From NCBI GenBank assembly GCA_963813525.1, contig CAWEZI010000003.1, forward strand, positions 310,001 through 374,000: 64,000 bases of DNA, given 5' to 3'. A model generated the notes under the pieces. The model had not been told where the DNA came from. It was given only the letters and a program-made list of their open reading frames with translations, and made no database searches. Position numbers and translations under genes: made by a program. This DNA is from Bog-756 sp963813525 (GTDB lineage Bacteria > Actinomycetota > Acidimicrobiia > Acidimicrobiales > RAAP-2). Of this stretch, positions 53,162 to 61,611 are shown in pieces (positions within the stretch are counted from its first letter, which is position 1; each line of letters opens with the position of its first letter).

Positions 53162-53975
53162 TCATTCGCTCCAATGGATCCCGTAGAGGTGGACGGGCTC
53201 TGGTACTCCCTTCAAACTGTGTTCGCCCCTGTCGTCGAATCTGAACGATTTGCCCATGCAGAGTTCACGAACGGCCACCGATACGACAATGTCGCCGTCC
53301 GATGCGGCAGCACAAAGCCGAGCGGCCAGCTGGACCGCGGCACCGAACAGGTCGTCATTGTCGTCTGTGACCGGTTCACCTGCGCTAATGCCAATACTGA
53401 CATGAAAAGGTATGCGGGCTTTCAGGTTGCGTTCGTGAATGCGTCGTTGGACGGCTACCGAAAAGTCGACAGAGGACACGACGGACGTGAAGGCCGCCAT
53501 TATCCCATCGCCCGTGTGTTTGACCTCACGACCGTGATTGGCGGCGAGCTCGCCCCGAACGATCGCATTGTGTTCGCTGAGCAACTCCATGTGACCTTCG
53601 TCACCGAGCTGTTGTGTCTGAGCTACCGATCCGCAGATATCCGTGAACAGGATGGCTCTCATAGCTGGCGCGGTGTACGCGGTGCCCGGAGGATGGTCGG
53701 GTATCGACCCCATGTAGGCATTGAGCGGCGTCCGTGCGTCGAACTCCAATACGGTACCCGCCGTCATGCCGTGGGATTCTTGGTGCACAGCTACGACCGC
53801 TTTTTTATTCGGTCCCTCGGCGAGACAAAACACTGTTCCATTCTCCTGATCAAACCAGTAGGTGTGATATTTGACACCGTGTTTGTCTTGAATCTCCAGA
53901 TCCAAGAGGTGAGCAGCGGCCAATTGCTCGGGTGACACTCCCGGCAGCGTCATGGCGGTCGATATACATCGGCAC
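53162..53975 (-). pseudogene. DUF4242 plus class III nucleotidyl cyclase protein with an N-terminal frameshift
   Basis: The main frame encodes an N-terminal DUF4242 domain (LPGVSPEQLAAAH, HTYWFDQENGTVFCLAEGP) and a C-terminal class III cyclase domain: AILFTDICGSV with the first metal Asp, HTGDGIMAAF with the second, and GAAVQLAARLC, where the usual Asn is Gln. The true N-terminus MPMYIDRHD is encoded from GTG 53975 in the neighbouring frame, and the frames would join if one base were removed near 53948 (GACGCTG to GACCTG or similar). A TTG at 53977 could still start a shortened product. Cyclase activity to cAMP is possible but unproven. Confidence 0.8.
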
Positions 53976-54363
53976 AAACCAGAACGTACACCCTCAACAG
54001 TGTGGATGGAGGGTGATTCATTGTCCCTGACAGTCGGAGCGGAGGAGACTCATTTCTGTCCCCTGGAGTGCCGTTGTATTGACGGCTTCGGTGGTTGAAG
54101 ATGGCACCCATCCCCACCGGGGACAGAACGGTTCCGGTCGGTCCTCAACAACCCCGGTGGTTGGGGCATACCGCCTTACTTGCAGCCGCACCATCACCAA
54201 CGGAGCCCAGGTGGTTAGACCAATTATTGGGGGAGCCAATCGGCATCCAAATGCTTGCGTGCAGGAATGGATCTAATCAGCCAGTACTCTGAGCACGGTC
54301 CAGGCCTCATCCTGCAGAGCCAAATTACGGCTCCGCCAAGTTCGAGAGCAAGGAAATGGGCAC
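53976..54363. other. Intergenic stretch with a 9-bp inverted repeat
   Basis: Divergent promoter space for the cyclase and the FAD oxidoreductase. TCTGTCCCC (54055-54063) and GGGGACAGA (54118-54126) are a perfect inverted repeat separated by 54 bases. No transposase is associated. No gene is supported. Confidence 0.5.
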
Positions 54364-55753
54364 ATGACGGAGTCGCTCACCGCCGATTACCTGATCATGG
54401 GCGCCGGCGCCGCCGGGATGGCGTTCGCTGATTCGGTGCTGACCGAAACGGAGGCGACGTTGGTGATCGTCGACGGTCACGATCGTCCGGGGGGACACTG
54501 GAACGACGCTTACCCCTTCGTGCGCCTTCACCAGCCGGCCAGCTACTACGGGGTGAACTCAGCTCCGCTCGGTTCGGGCACTATCGATCAGACGGGCCTG
54601 AACGCAGGCTTTTACGAGCTCGCCACCGGCATGGAGGTAGTGACCCACTATGAGTTGACCATGCGGCAACGATTTTTGCCCTCGGGTCGCGTGCAGTACC
54701 TCCCGATGAGCGAGGTTGGCGATGACCGGGTCGTGACTTCGCTGCTCTCCGGGGAAAGATGCGCCGTCAAGGCCCGTCGGTTCGTCGACGCCACCCACTC
54801 CCGCATGCGTATCCCCTCTACCACTCCGCCGGCCTACAGCGTTGCTGCGGGAGTGGCCTGCATCCCGCCGAACGATCTGCCCCGGGCTGCGCCGGCCTAC
54901 GACGATTTCGTGGTCATCGGAGCAGGCAAGACCGGCATGGACGCCTGCATCTGGCTCCTCGAGAACGGAGCGGATCCGGACCGGATCCGCTGGATCGTCC
55001 CTCGTGATTCCTGGATCTTGAACCGTGCCAACTTTCAGCCCGGCGAGGACTTTTTCGCCGCCCTCTGCAACAGCCTCGCCGACCAGGCCGAGGCTGTAGC
55101 TCGGGCCGACTCCGTCGAGGACGTCTTTGCCCGGCTGGAAACCACCGGCGAGCTGCGGCGACTCGATCCCAACGTGACGCCGGAGGCGTACCACTGCGCC
55201 ATCCTCAGTGATGGAGAAGTAGCCGAGCTCCGTCGTATCGGGCACGTGATTCGCCTAGGTCGAGTGACCGCCATCAACGACGATGAGATCTGGTTGGAAA
55301 GGGGAACCATATCGACCGGGCCTTCCACGCTACACATCGACTGCTCAGCTGCGGGGCATCCCCACGCATCCCACCACGGCCGTCTTCGCCAACGACCGGA
55401 TAACACTCCAATGGGTGCGTACCTGCCAACCGGCCTTTAGCGCTGCGCTGATCGGATTCGTTGAGTCGGCGTTCACGGATGGGTAGCTGAAGAACCGTAT
55501 CTGCACTCCGGTTGCGCCGCCCACAGTTCCGCTCGATTGGCTTCGCATGTACCAGGTGGAATTGGCGAACCGGAAGTGTTGGGCCGAACACCCCGAGATC
55601 AACGATTGGATGGCAGTCTCGCGGCTCGACATGTTTACTGGCACGGCTCGTGCTCGGCTCGGGATTGATGTGGAGGCGACCGAGCACCTCGGCCGCTACC
55701 TCACCTACGTAGACCGAGCCGCGGACAGGATCGAACAACTTCTAGACAATTAA
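54364..55753 (+). pseudogene. FAD/NAD(P)-binding oxidoreductase broken by a frameshift and a stop codon
   Basis: The first 330 codons encode a flavin-monooxygenase-like protein: LIMGAGAAGMAFADSVL, VIVDGHDRPGGHW, and a second dinucleotide site FVVIGAGKTGMDACIWLL. At CSAAG the frame is lost; the next frame continues IPTHPTTAVFANDRITLQWV through AFSAALIGFVESAF. One extra G in the run 55353-55356 explains this. In that second frame a TAG at 55484-55486 interrupts, after which LKNRICTP and MYQVELANRKCWAEHPEIND continue to 55753. Both lesions together indicate a real pseudogene or more than one sequence error. The intact protein would be about 462 residues. Confidence 0.85.
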
Positions 55754-56240
55754 CCAACGAATTAACCAGGATGTCGACGGATGAGCTAGTGGTCGAGAGT
55801 GTCGATTCGCCTCGCGGGTAGAAGCTACCGGTGATGCTTGGGGAACAAGGATTTTCGAGCACGTGTGCGGAAGGTCAGGATGGCTGGCCCATGGCCCTCA
55901 CCTTCGCCTACCGAGCAGTCTGCCGCTTCCTTCAGATCCTTCGCGGCCCGACTCTGGGGTGAACGGACACCGACCGTCGGCCTCTAGATGCGAGTTTCAG
56001 AACCGCCTATCCGCTGAGCTGGACATTTCCCCAAAGCCCCTGCTAGACGGCGATTTTCGAGCGACCTTGGCGAGCGCGGATTACCGGTGTTGTCCGCTCT
56101 ATCCCGCACGGATACCACGCGAAACCATCCATCCCGATTCGATCCCCCTCTCGCCAGGCTCGAACCAGCAATCCGACGTAACCTGATCCCATCTCGTTGC
56201 CAAGAGATGCGCAACGAATGGATTACGGAATGGAGTGAAA
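55754..56240. other. Intergenic stretch with a possible transposase remnant
   Basis: Mostly non-coding. At 55890 an ATG opens MALTFAYRAVCRFLQILRG and a TGA soon after; the sequence resembles the first residues of actinobacterial integrase-core transposases, but no further transposase sequence follows. I treat it as a possible relic only. Confidence 0.35.
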
Positions 56241-56420
56241 ATGACGACCTCTCCCCATGGCGAACCGAACCTCGATGACGTAATGGAACCGGAGGAATCG
56301 GTTCGACCGTCCCGACACGAGCACGCCAAAGCACCTCCAAGACCTGACGAGGACGAGCTCGATGCTCGGGCCGAAGAGGAGCTCGAGGAAGCTACCGAGG
56401 AGTGGTCGAAGCGTCACTAG
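56241..56420 (+). CDS. Small acidic hypothetical protein
   Basis: 59 residues, hydrophilic and strongly acidic in its second half (DELDARAEEELEEATEEW), probably a short helix or disordered. ATG 56241 has GGAGTGAAA just upstream. It precedes the topoisomerase IB gene by 44 bases on the same strand, so they may share a transcript. No family is recognised. Confidence 0.55.
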   Translation: MTTSPHGEPNLDDVMEPEESVRPSRHEHAKAPPRPDEDELDARAEEELEEATEEWSKRH

Positions 56421-56464
56421 ACAACTGATGATTAGGAGGGGTCCGCGTCGCCGAGGTTGGATCC

Positions 56465-57544
56465 ATGCGCATGGAAGAAGCCACAAAACCTGAGGTGAAC
56501 TCGGTCGCGAGGGCTCTTCGACCGCTTGGCGTGCACCGAGTGCGCACGCGACCGGACGAGTGGGTCGACGATGCAGGAGCAACGGTGATCGACCCGGCCG
56601 TCCTCGGGCGACTCCGACGCCTGGCAATCCCGCCGGCGTGGACGGATGTCTGGGCGACGCTAGATGCCTCTGCCTCGGTGCAGGCCACCGGACTCGACAG
56701 ACGGGGCCGCACGCAGTACCGGTACGCCCCAGAAGCAATGGCCCTCGCCACCGATCGGAAGTTCGAACAGATGCTCCTCTTTGCTGCGGCACTCCCGGCT
56801 TTGCGTAAGAATGTCGCCGATGACTTGGCCGGAAAACATCACGATGTACGTGCTCCCCGCACCGTCACTGCTGCAGTAGTCCGGCTCCTGGACCGGGGTC
56901 TGCTGCGAGTGGGCAATGAGCGCTACGCCCGTGACAACCACACGTACGGGCTGACCACCCTGCGGCGCAATCAGGTTGCCCTCCACGGACAGACGATCAC
57001 CTTCGACTTCGTGGGCAAGGAGCACGTCGCCCACAGGGTCTCCGTCACCGACCGAGCGGTTGCCCGAGTCGTCAGGGCGCTCCTGGCCACCGAAAACAAC
57101 GATGAATCGCCGCTCTTCGCCACTTCCGGCGAGCACCCCGCACACCTGGTGACGAGCGCAGCCGTCAATGCCTACCTGCACTCACACACGGCCGCGCCGG
57201 CGACGGCCAAGGTGTTCCGAACCTGGGGTGCAACCGTAGCGGCGGTCGCGGTGCTTGCCGGAGCCGAGTCTTCCAAGAACGGCCCTCGCTTGCGGAAAGA
57301 ACGCTCGGCCGCCGAAGCAGCGGCCGCATTACTCGGCGATACCGTTGCGGTCACTCGCTCGTCATACATCCACCCGGCCTGGCTCGACGCCGGGCGGTCG
57401 ACCGTCGTCGCCTCCGCAGTTACCGATGCGTCCATTCGCATGGGGACCCTCTCCGTTGCGGTGCTCTTCCCGGACCCAGCGATCCAAGCAGCCGTTCTCT
57501 CTGAACTCACCGTTGCGCCGGCCGAACGTTCGAGCGCCCATTGA
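56465..57544 (+). CDS. DNA topoisomerase IB
   Basis: 359 residues, the poxvirus/bacterial short topoisomerase I type. An N-terminal beta domain (LRRLAIPPAWTDVWA, RGRTQYRYAP) precedes the catalytic domain: LLRVGNERYARDNHTYGLTT, the KVFRTWGAT segment with catalytic Arg, and the nucleophile Tyr301 in TRSSYIHP. It relaxes supercoils through a 3'-phosphotyrosine intermediate. ATG 56465 is used; ATG 56471 is possible. Bacterial type IB enzymes are accessory to TopA and common in soil lineages. Confidence 0.92.
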   Translation: MRMEEATKPEVNSVARALRPLGVHRVRTRPDEWVDDAGATVIDPAVLGRLRRLAIPPAWTDVWATLDASASVQATGLDRRGRTQYRYAPEAMALATDRKFEQMLLFAAALPALRKNVADDLAGKHHDVRAPRTVTAAVVRLLDRGLLRVGNERYARDNHTYGLTTLRRNQVALHGQTITFDFVGKEHVAHRVSVTDRAVARVVRALLATENNDESPLFATSGEHPAHLVTSAAVNAYLHSHTAAPATAKVFRTWGATVAAVAVLAGAESSKNGPRLRKERSAAEAAAALLGDTVAVTRSSYIHPAWLDAGRSTVVASAVTDASIRMGTLSVAVLFPDPAIQAAVLSELTVAPAERSSAH

Positions 57545-57800
57545 CGGCAATCGGAGTGGGAGTAGGGATCCAATGAAATCGAACACGCGCTCAGATCCGG
57601 TCCTCCACTCCTGACCCGGCGTAAGACGACTCAGTGTCGTTAACCCAGCCCGGGTATGCAGACCAGTGGGTTCACCGACACTGCCAAAAGCGGACACTGG
57701 CGGGCTGGAACCCCTCTTGGTGGTGGGGGCATTACGAAACGCTTCTCGAAGGCGATCCTCTTCGTCGGCTTCGGTCGCCTTGCTCGACAGAGACTGCTAC

Positions 57801-58178
57801 TCACTGCCGGGCGGTACGTCCTTTCCACTGCGCCAACTGCTCGAGCGGCTCACCCAAATGGGTCAGAAAGAAGTCCTCGACCGAGCCATCAGCCTGGACC
57901 ACCTCCAGGTGAAAGTGAATGGCGACGTCGCGGACAATCGGAATATGAGGGTCCCACCCCCCCTCCTCGGTATACAGCTGTACGTCGCCGATGGGAGCCT
58001 CCCACGCCTGTTCCTCGGTGGCGCGCTCAAGGATGTGTGGTTGGAAGAAGAGGCGTCGGTCGGTGAGATAGAGGATCCCACCGATCGGACGTGTATTTTC
58101 CGATCCACGATTGGCCATCGCGTGCCAGAGAAGCTTCTCGCCTTCTTCGAGCCACGGATGGTGAAAGTGATGAACCAT
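57801..58178 (-). CDS. GRAM/PH-like domain protein
   Basis: 125 residues. HPWLEEGEKLLWHAMANR at the start, GGILYLTDRRLFFQPHILER with the typical GRAM LYLTxxRLxF pattern, then WEAPIGDVQLY and a C-terminal strand-helix. Single-domain GRAM/bacterial PH proteins may bind lipids or proteins. ATG 58178 is supported by GAGGAAGGGGAA. The gene stands alone; function unknown. Confidence 0.72.
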   Translation of the reverse strand: MVHHFHHPWLEEGEKLLWHAMANRGSENTRPIGGILYLTDRRLFFQPHILERATEEQAWEAPIGDVQLYTEEGGWDPHIPIVRDVAIHFHLEVVQADGSVEDFFLTHLGEPLEQLAQWKGRTARQ

Positions 58179-58839
58179 TTCCCCTTCCTCATTTTCTGGT
58201 GTGGCAAATCGACTTAGTTAGGACGGTGATCGATTGTCACCTTGCCAGCGCGGAACTTACTTATACCTCGCGACACCTGCTGGCAATCGTACGGGGTGGA
58301 ACTCCGTGAACCGCACGGTTAGGTGGCAACAGGGTGAAGAACCCTCGGGCCAGCATCGTCCTCGCCTGGGCTTGCCAGAGCGCCGCTCAGGTTCGACCTG
58401 GTCGGCGAGGAGCGGGCTCGATGCAGGTAAAGGTCACTCCCCTCTCACCGCATCCCAACGATCCGGGGACATTGACAAGTTAGGGTGCGCCATTCAGCCA
58501 GTTATACAGGCGACACCAAAAGACTCACCGATCCCGATACCCGGTACTTCCGAACCCCGGACCTTGGCTCGGGTTCACCGCCTGGTGCGGCATTTCGGTC
58601 CGCCGACGAGGCATGCGTTCACTGAATCCTCTGGAACCTCGAGATCGAGGTGGTGGCAGCAGAGGATTGCTCATCCTTCTGGGCCGGCCGAACTCGGGCA
58701 GAACTGCTGAAACATCTGCTGCTCTTTGGGTTGATGAATGACCGGGATCCTCGCCTACCTCGGGCGTGGCAAGCTGCCCCACCGCTCGATACCCACCGGC
58801 GGGGTTCTGACGCGTGGGCCGGCAAACTATGGTCATCCC
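58179..58839. other. Intergenic stretch of about 660 bases
   Basis: Divergent space between the GRAM-like gene and the LLM oxidoreductase. Overlapping frames here are compositionally odd and without family likeness; one, from GTG 58650, encodes SFWAGRTRAELLKHLLLFG but has no counterpart I recognise. No RNA or repeat found. Confidence 0.4.
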
Positions 58840-59871
58840 GTGACGGGAGCGGCCAGTGAGGGGAGCCCCGGTCGTTCACCGGGTGAAGTGTCGGGTCTGA
58901 CCGACGCCTCGTCGCGTCCGTCACTCCCGTTCTCCCCGGGCTCGGTGTCGATACGTCTTTATCCCCACAATGACCTTGCCGCGTCCGAGGTGGTGGCCGA
59001 GTTCTGTGCCCAGGCGGGACTGGCCATGGACAGCGGATTCGCCGGCGTCATGACCAGCGAGCATCACGGAGGGTTTCCGGGGTATCTCCCCAATCCGCTT
59101 CAGATGGTCGCCTTCATCCTGGACGGGTGCCCGTCGGGTTGGGCTGCAGCCTGCCCCCTGCTGCTTCCACTGCGCCCGACGGCCATGGTGGCCGAAGAAG
59201 TGGCTTGGCTGGCCGCCCGTCATCCGGGGCGAGTAGGTCTGGGAGTTGCCGCCGGCGCCCTCCCCCTGGACTTCGAGGCCATGGACCTATCCGCCCGATC
59301 GGCCGTCGACGTGTTCCGCCGCGAGCTGCCGCGCATCGTCGACATGCTGCAGGGGAGGGACCTGCGCCAACTGCACGCCGACCCCGCCCTGCAGGCGTGT
59401 GCCGAGAGCCCGGTTCCGGTGCTGAGCGCGGCTGTGTCCCCAGCCGCGGCGAGGCGAGCGGCACGATGCGGAGCCGGCATCCTCTTGGAGGGGATGTCCG
59501 CGCCTAGCCGCCTGACCCGCCTGGCTGCCGAGTACGACGCTGCCGGCGGAACCGGGGCCAAGGTGCTGATCCGCCGGGTCTGGTTGGGAGATGTCCGGAC
59601 CGATCTCGTCGAGGCCCAACGCCGGGTGTACGACAGCTACACCGGTGCAGGTGGTCCTTCCTTCGGCGGCGATCAGACCGTCTCTTCGCACGACCCCGCC
59701 GACCTGGCCGAGCAGCTTTGCCAGGCGGTGGGCGAGTCGGGCGCTGATGCCCTCAACCTCAGGATCCACCTCCCGGGGATGCCGCCGCGGGAGGTCAGAC
59801 GGCAGATCGCCCGGCTGGGTGCGGAGGTGACCCCGCTCCTCCGCTCACGGACGAATCGCCCGTGGTGTTGA
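58840..59871 (+). CDS. LLM-class flavin-dependent oxidoreductase
   Basis: 343 residues from GTG 58840. The luciferase-like TIM barrel is seen in GFAGVMTSEHHGGFPGYLPN, RPTAMVAEEVAWLAARHPGR, and RVGLGVAAGALPLDFEAM; the later SAAVSPAAARRAARCGAGIL is the FMN/F420 phosphate region. Members use FMN or F420 for monooxygenation or hydride transfer. The start is uncertain: the frame is open to 58738 and GTG 58888 is another option; the first 35 or so residues look disordered. It faces the truncated enoyl-CoA hydratase 20 bases past its stop. Confidence 0.82.
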   Translation: MTGAASEGSPGRSPGEVSGLTDASSRPSLPFSPGSVSIRLYPHNDLAASEVVAEFCAQAGLAMDSGFAGVMTSEHHGGFPGYLPNPLQMVAFILDGCPSGWAAACPLLLPLRPTAMVAEEVAWLAARHPGRVGLGVAAGALPLDFEAMDLSARSAVDVFRRELPRIVDMLQGRDLRQLHADPALQACAESPVPVLSAAVSPAAARRAARCGAGILLEGMSAPSRLTRLAAEYDAAGGTGAKVLIRRVWLGDVRTDLVEAQRRVYDSYTGAGGPSFGGDQTVSSHDPADLAEQLCQAVGESGADALNLRIHLPGMPPREVRRQIARLGAEVTPLLRSRTNRPWC

Positions 59872-59891
59872 CCGGAGACCGATGGTGCCAT

Positions 59892-60017
59892 TTAGGTGGT
59901 CGAGTTCAAGAGGTTGATCGGCGGGTTCAAAAAGACCACCTTCCGGTAGCCTGGGCTCGGTTCGGTGATGATGAACTGGGTCAGGGCGTCCTGATCGCTG
60001 TCGATGGGATCACCCAT
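59892..60017 (-). pseudogene. Truncated enoyl-CoA hydratase N-terminus
   Basis: 41 residues: MGDPIDSDQDALTQFIITEP then SPGYRKVVFLNPPINLLNST. The FLNPPINLL strand is the hallmark first hairpin of crotonase-fold enzymes (NPPxNLL). The coding sequence ends in TAA where homology would continue for some 220 residues, and the DNA beyond is the end of the LLM gene. Its ATG overlaps the tautomerase stop by eight bases, so an intact version was probably the second gene of that operon before a 3' deletion. Confidence 0.7.
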
Positions 60018-60456
60018 CGTCAGACTTGCGAGCAGACAGTTCGGCAATCTGCGCCCTCGCCGCGGCCACCAGTTCCTCGTTTTTGTTGGCATGGCCCTCG
60101 AGGCCCCATCCGCCCTCGACAGCCTCGGTCAACAGCACCCAGGTCCTCTCCGACAGGGAGGGGTCCCCAGCCGCCGTGGCCACCAGGTCGGTGAACTGGC
60201 TGACCACGGCCAGCTGCTTGTCCCGGTCGAGGGCGCCTGCGTTGGTCAGAACCTGGACCCTCACGTACTCGCTGTCGCCGTTCACGTTGGAAATAGCCGG
60301 ACCATCCATCTCGTGGATGAAGCCGGCCGTGTTCTGTCGAAACATCGGGATGTCGGGGACACCCTCGATGGTCATCAGCGTGCGTGCCAGGTCAGCGGCG
60401 AGCTGATGGGGCTCCTGGAACGTGTCCGCGGCGGCGTAGACATCGATCATCGGCAT
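60010..60456 (-). CDS. Tautomerase-family protein
   Basis: 148 residues. MPMIDVYAAADTFQEPHQLA places Pro directly after the initiator Met, as required for the tautomerase catalytic base. The rest, including FIHEMDGPAISNVNGDSEYV and RTWVLLTEAVEGGWG, fits a two-module member. These enzymes tautomerise or dehalogenate small keto acids. ATG 60456 follows AAGGAG. It is divergent from a TetR gene, and two palindromes between them suggest TetR control; the truncated enoyl-CoA hydratase overlaps its 3' end. Confidence 0.82.
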   Translation of the reverse strand: MPMIDVYAAADTFQEPHQLAADLARTLMTIEGVPDIPMFRQNTAGFIHEMDGPAISNVNGDSEYVRVQVLTNAGALDRDKQLAVVSQFTDLVATAAGDPSLSERTWVLLTEAVEGGWGLEGHANKNEELVAAARAQIAELSARKSDDG

Positions 60457-60470
60457 TTGATGGCTCCTTA

Positions 60471-60492
60471 CTATGTATGTCTCCCTACATAG
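60471..60492. promoter_or_regulatory. TetR operator palindrome 1
   Basis: CTATGTA (60471-60477) and TACATAG (60486-60492) form a perfect inverted repeat with an eight-base spacer, immediately upstream of the tautomerase start. Confidence 0.72.
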
Positions 60493-60503
60493 ACCGTAGC
60501 ACG

Positions 60504-60523
60504 ACTATGATCGATTGCATAGT
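60504..60523. promoter_or_regulatory. TetR operator palindrome 2
   Basis: ACTATG (60504-60509) and CATAGT (60518-60523) form a second perfect inverted repeat with an eight-base spacer, 19 bases before the TetR start. It shares CTATG/CATAG half-sites with palindrome 1, so one regulator probably binds both. Confidence 0.72.
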
Positions 60524-60542
60524 TAGAAATCGAGGACGTTGA

Positions 60543-61202
60543 ATGGACGAGTCAGGCAGCAGCTCCAGCGAACGGACCAGATTGCCTCGGGGGGCTGTCC
60601 GAACACGAATGGTGGCGGGTGCCGCGCGCCTTCTCGCCACCAAGGGAGTGGAAGGCACCTCCTTCGCCGAGGTGCTCGAAGCCACCGACTCGCCGCGTGG
60701 ATCCGTTTACCACCACTTCCCCGGTGGAAAGCCAGAACTGCTGCACGCGGCGCTGGATCTGGCCAGCGAACGGGGACTGGCGGCGATGGAGGCCACCCGG
60801 GGACATCCCTCAGCAGTCGTCATCGAGCGCTTTCTCTCCCTCTGGCGAGCCCTGTTGGAATACTCCCAACTCACCGCGGGATGTGCCGTCGTCGCCGTCA
60901 CAGTCGCAGGAAGCGACGACGAACTCCTCGCTCATGCCGGCACCATCTTCCGAACCTGGACGGAACTTCTCACCGACCTCTGTGTGGCGGGCGGCACGGA
61001 CAAGCACTCAGCCCGGCCGCTGGCCGTGGCCGTCATCGCAGCCACCGAGGGCGCCGTTGCACTGTGCCGGGCCGAACAAAGCTTGGAACCATTCGAGGAC
61101 GTGGAGACCGTGCTGCTAGCGCTCGTCAGCAGCTTCGGCGTCGAGCCAAGCAACGACGCCGGGTCGGAATCCGATGACCAAGACGCCAATGCGCCGTCGT
61201 GA
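60543..61202 (+). CDS. TetR-family regulator, LmrA/YxaF-like
   Basis: 219 residues. VRTRMVAGAARLLATKGVEG, TSFAEVLEATDSPRGSVYHH and FPGGKPELLHAAL are the canonical HTH of the LmrA/YxaF subgroup; the ligand domain includes AGCAVVAVTVAGSDDELL. It is divergent from the tautomerase operon with two CTATG-type palindromes between them. An IS3-family element sits 36 bases after its stop. Ligand unknown. Confidence 0.92.
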   Translation: MDESGSSSSERTRLPRGAVRTRMVAGAARLLATKGVEGTSFAEVLEATDSPRGSVYHHFPGGKPELLHAALDLASERGLAAMEATRGHPSAVVIERFLSLWRALLEYSQLTAGCAVVAVTVAGSDDELLAHAGTIFRTWTELLTDLCVAGGTDKHSARPLAVAVIAATEGAVALCRAEQSLEPFEDVETVLLALVSSFGVEPSNDAGSESDDQDANAPS

Positions 61203-61238
61203 CCGCCACCGCCGGTCCCGAAGTTGTCAACCGAGATG

Positions 61239-61263
61239 TGGGTTTCCTCCGGTTTGACGGACA
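61239..61263 (+). repeat. IS3-family left inverted repeat
   Basis: Twenty-five bases beginning with TGG, paired with 62511-62535 in inverted orientation. Confidence 0.85.
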
Positions 61264-61293
61264 TCCACCATCAGGGGCACAGCCCCGGAAAGG

Positions 61294-61611
61294 ATGTCCA
61301 AAATGGAGACCATGGAGAGGAAGAAGCCCCGCCCCCGTCGGTCGTTCACTCCGGAGTTCAAGGCTGAGATCGTCGAGCTGTGCCGGCACGGTGATCGCAG
61401 CATCGGCCAGGTGGCCAGGGACTTCGATCTGACCGAGACCAACGTGCGGAACTGGGTGAAACAAGCCGAGATCGACCAGGGTGAACGCCCCGGCCTCACC
61501 ACCGAGGAGAAAGAGGAGCTCACCCGGCTGCGCCGGGAGAACCGCTCCTTGAAAGAGGACGTGGAGATCTTGAAGCGTGCGACGGTTTTCTTCGCCAAGG
61601 AGACCCGATGA
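61294..61611 (+). CDS. IS3-family transposase OrfA
   Basis: 105 residues. An HTH of the Tnp-1 type (RRSFTPEFKAEIVELCRHGD, then SIGQVARDFDLTETNVRNWV) is followed by a leucine-zipper-like helix (EELTRLRRENRSLKEDVEIL), the usual OrfA form. Its stop overlaps the OrfB ATG (ATGA). In many IS3 elements a programmed -1 frameshift fuses the two; here a TTTTC stretch near 61585 is a possible slippery site, but re-initiation at ATG 61608 is equally plausible. Confidence 0.92.
   Translation: MSKMETMERKKPRPRRSFTPEFKAEIVELCRHGDRSIGQVARDFDLTETNVRNWVKQAEIDQGERPGLTTEEKEELTRLRRENRSLKEDVEILKRATVFFAKETR

Noticed and set aside
53066..53935. 289-codon open frame on the plus strand
   Set aside because: It is antisense to the DUF4242-cyclase gene, whose conserved motifs show the minus strand is coding.
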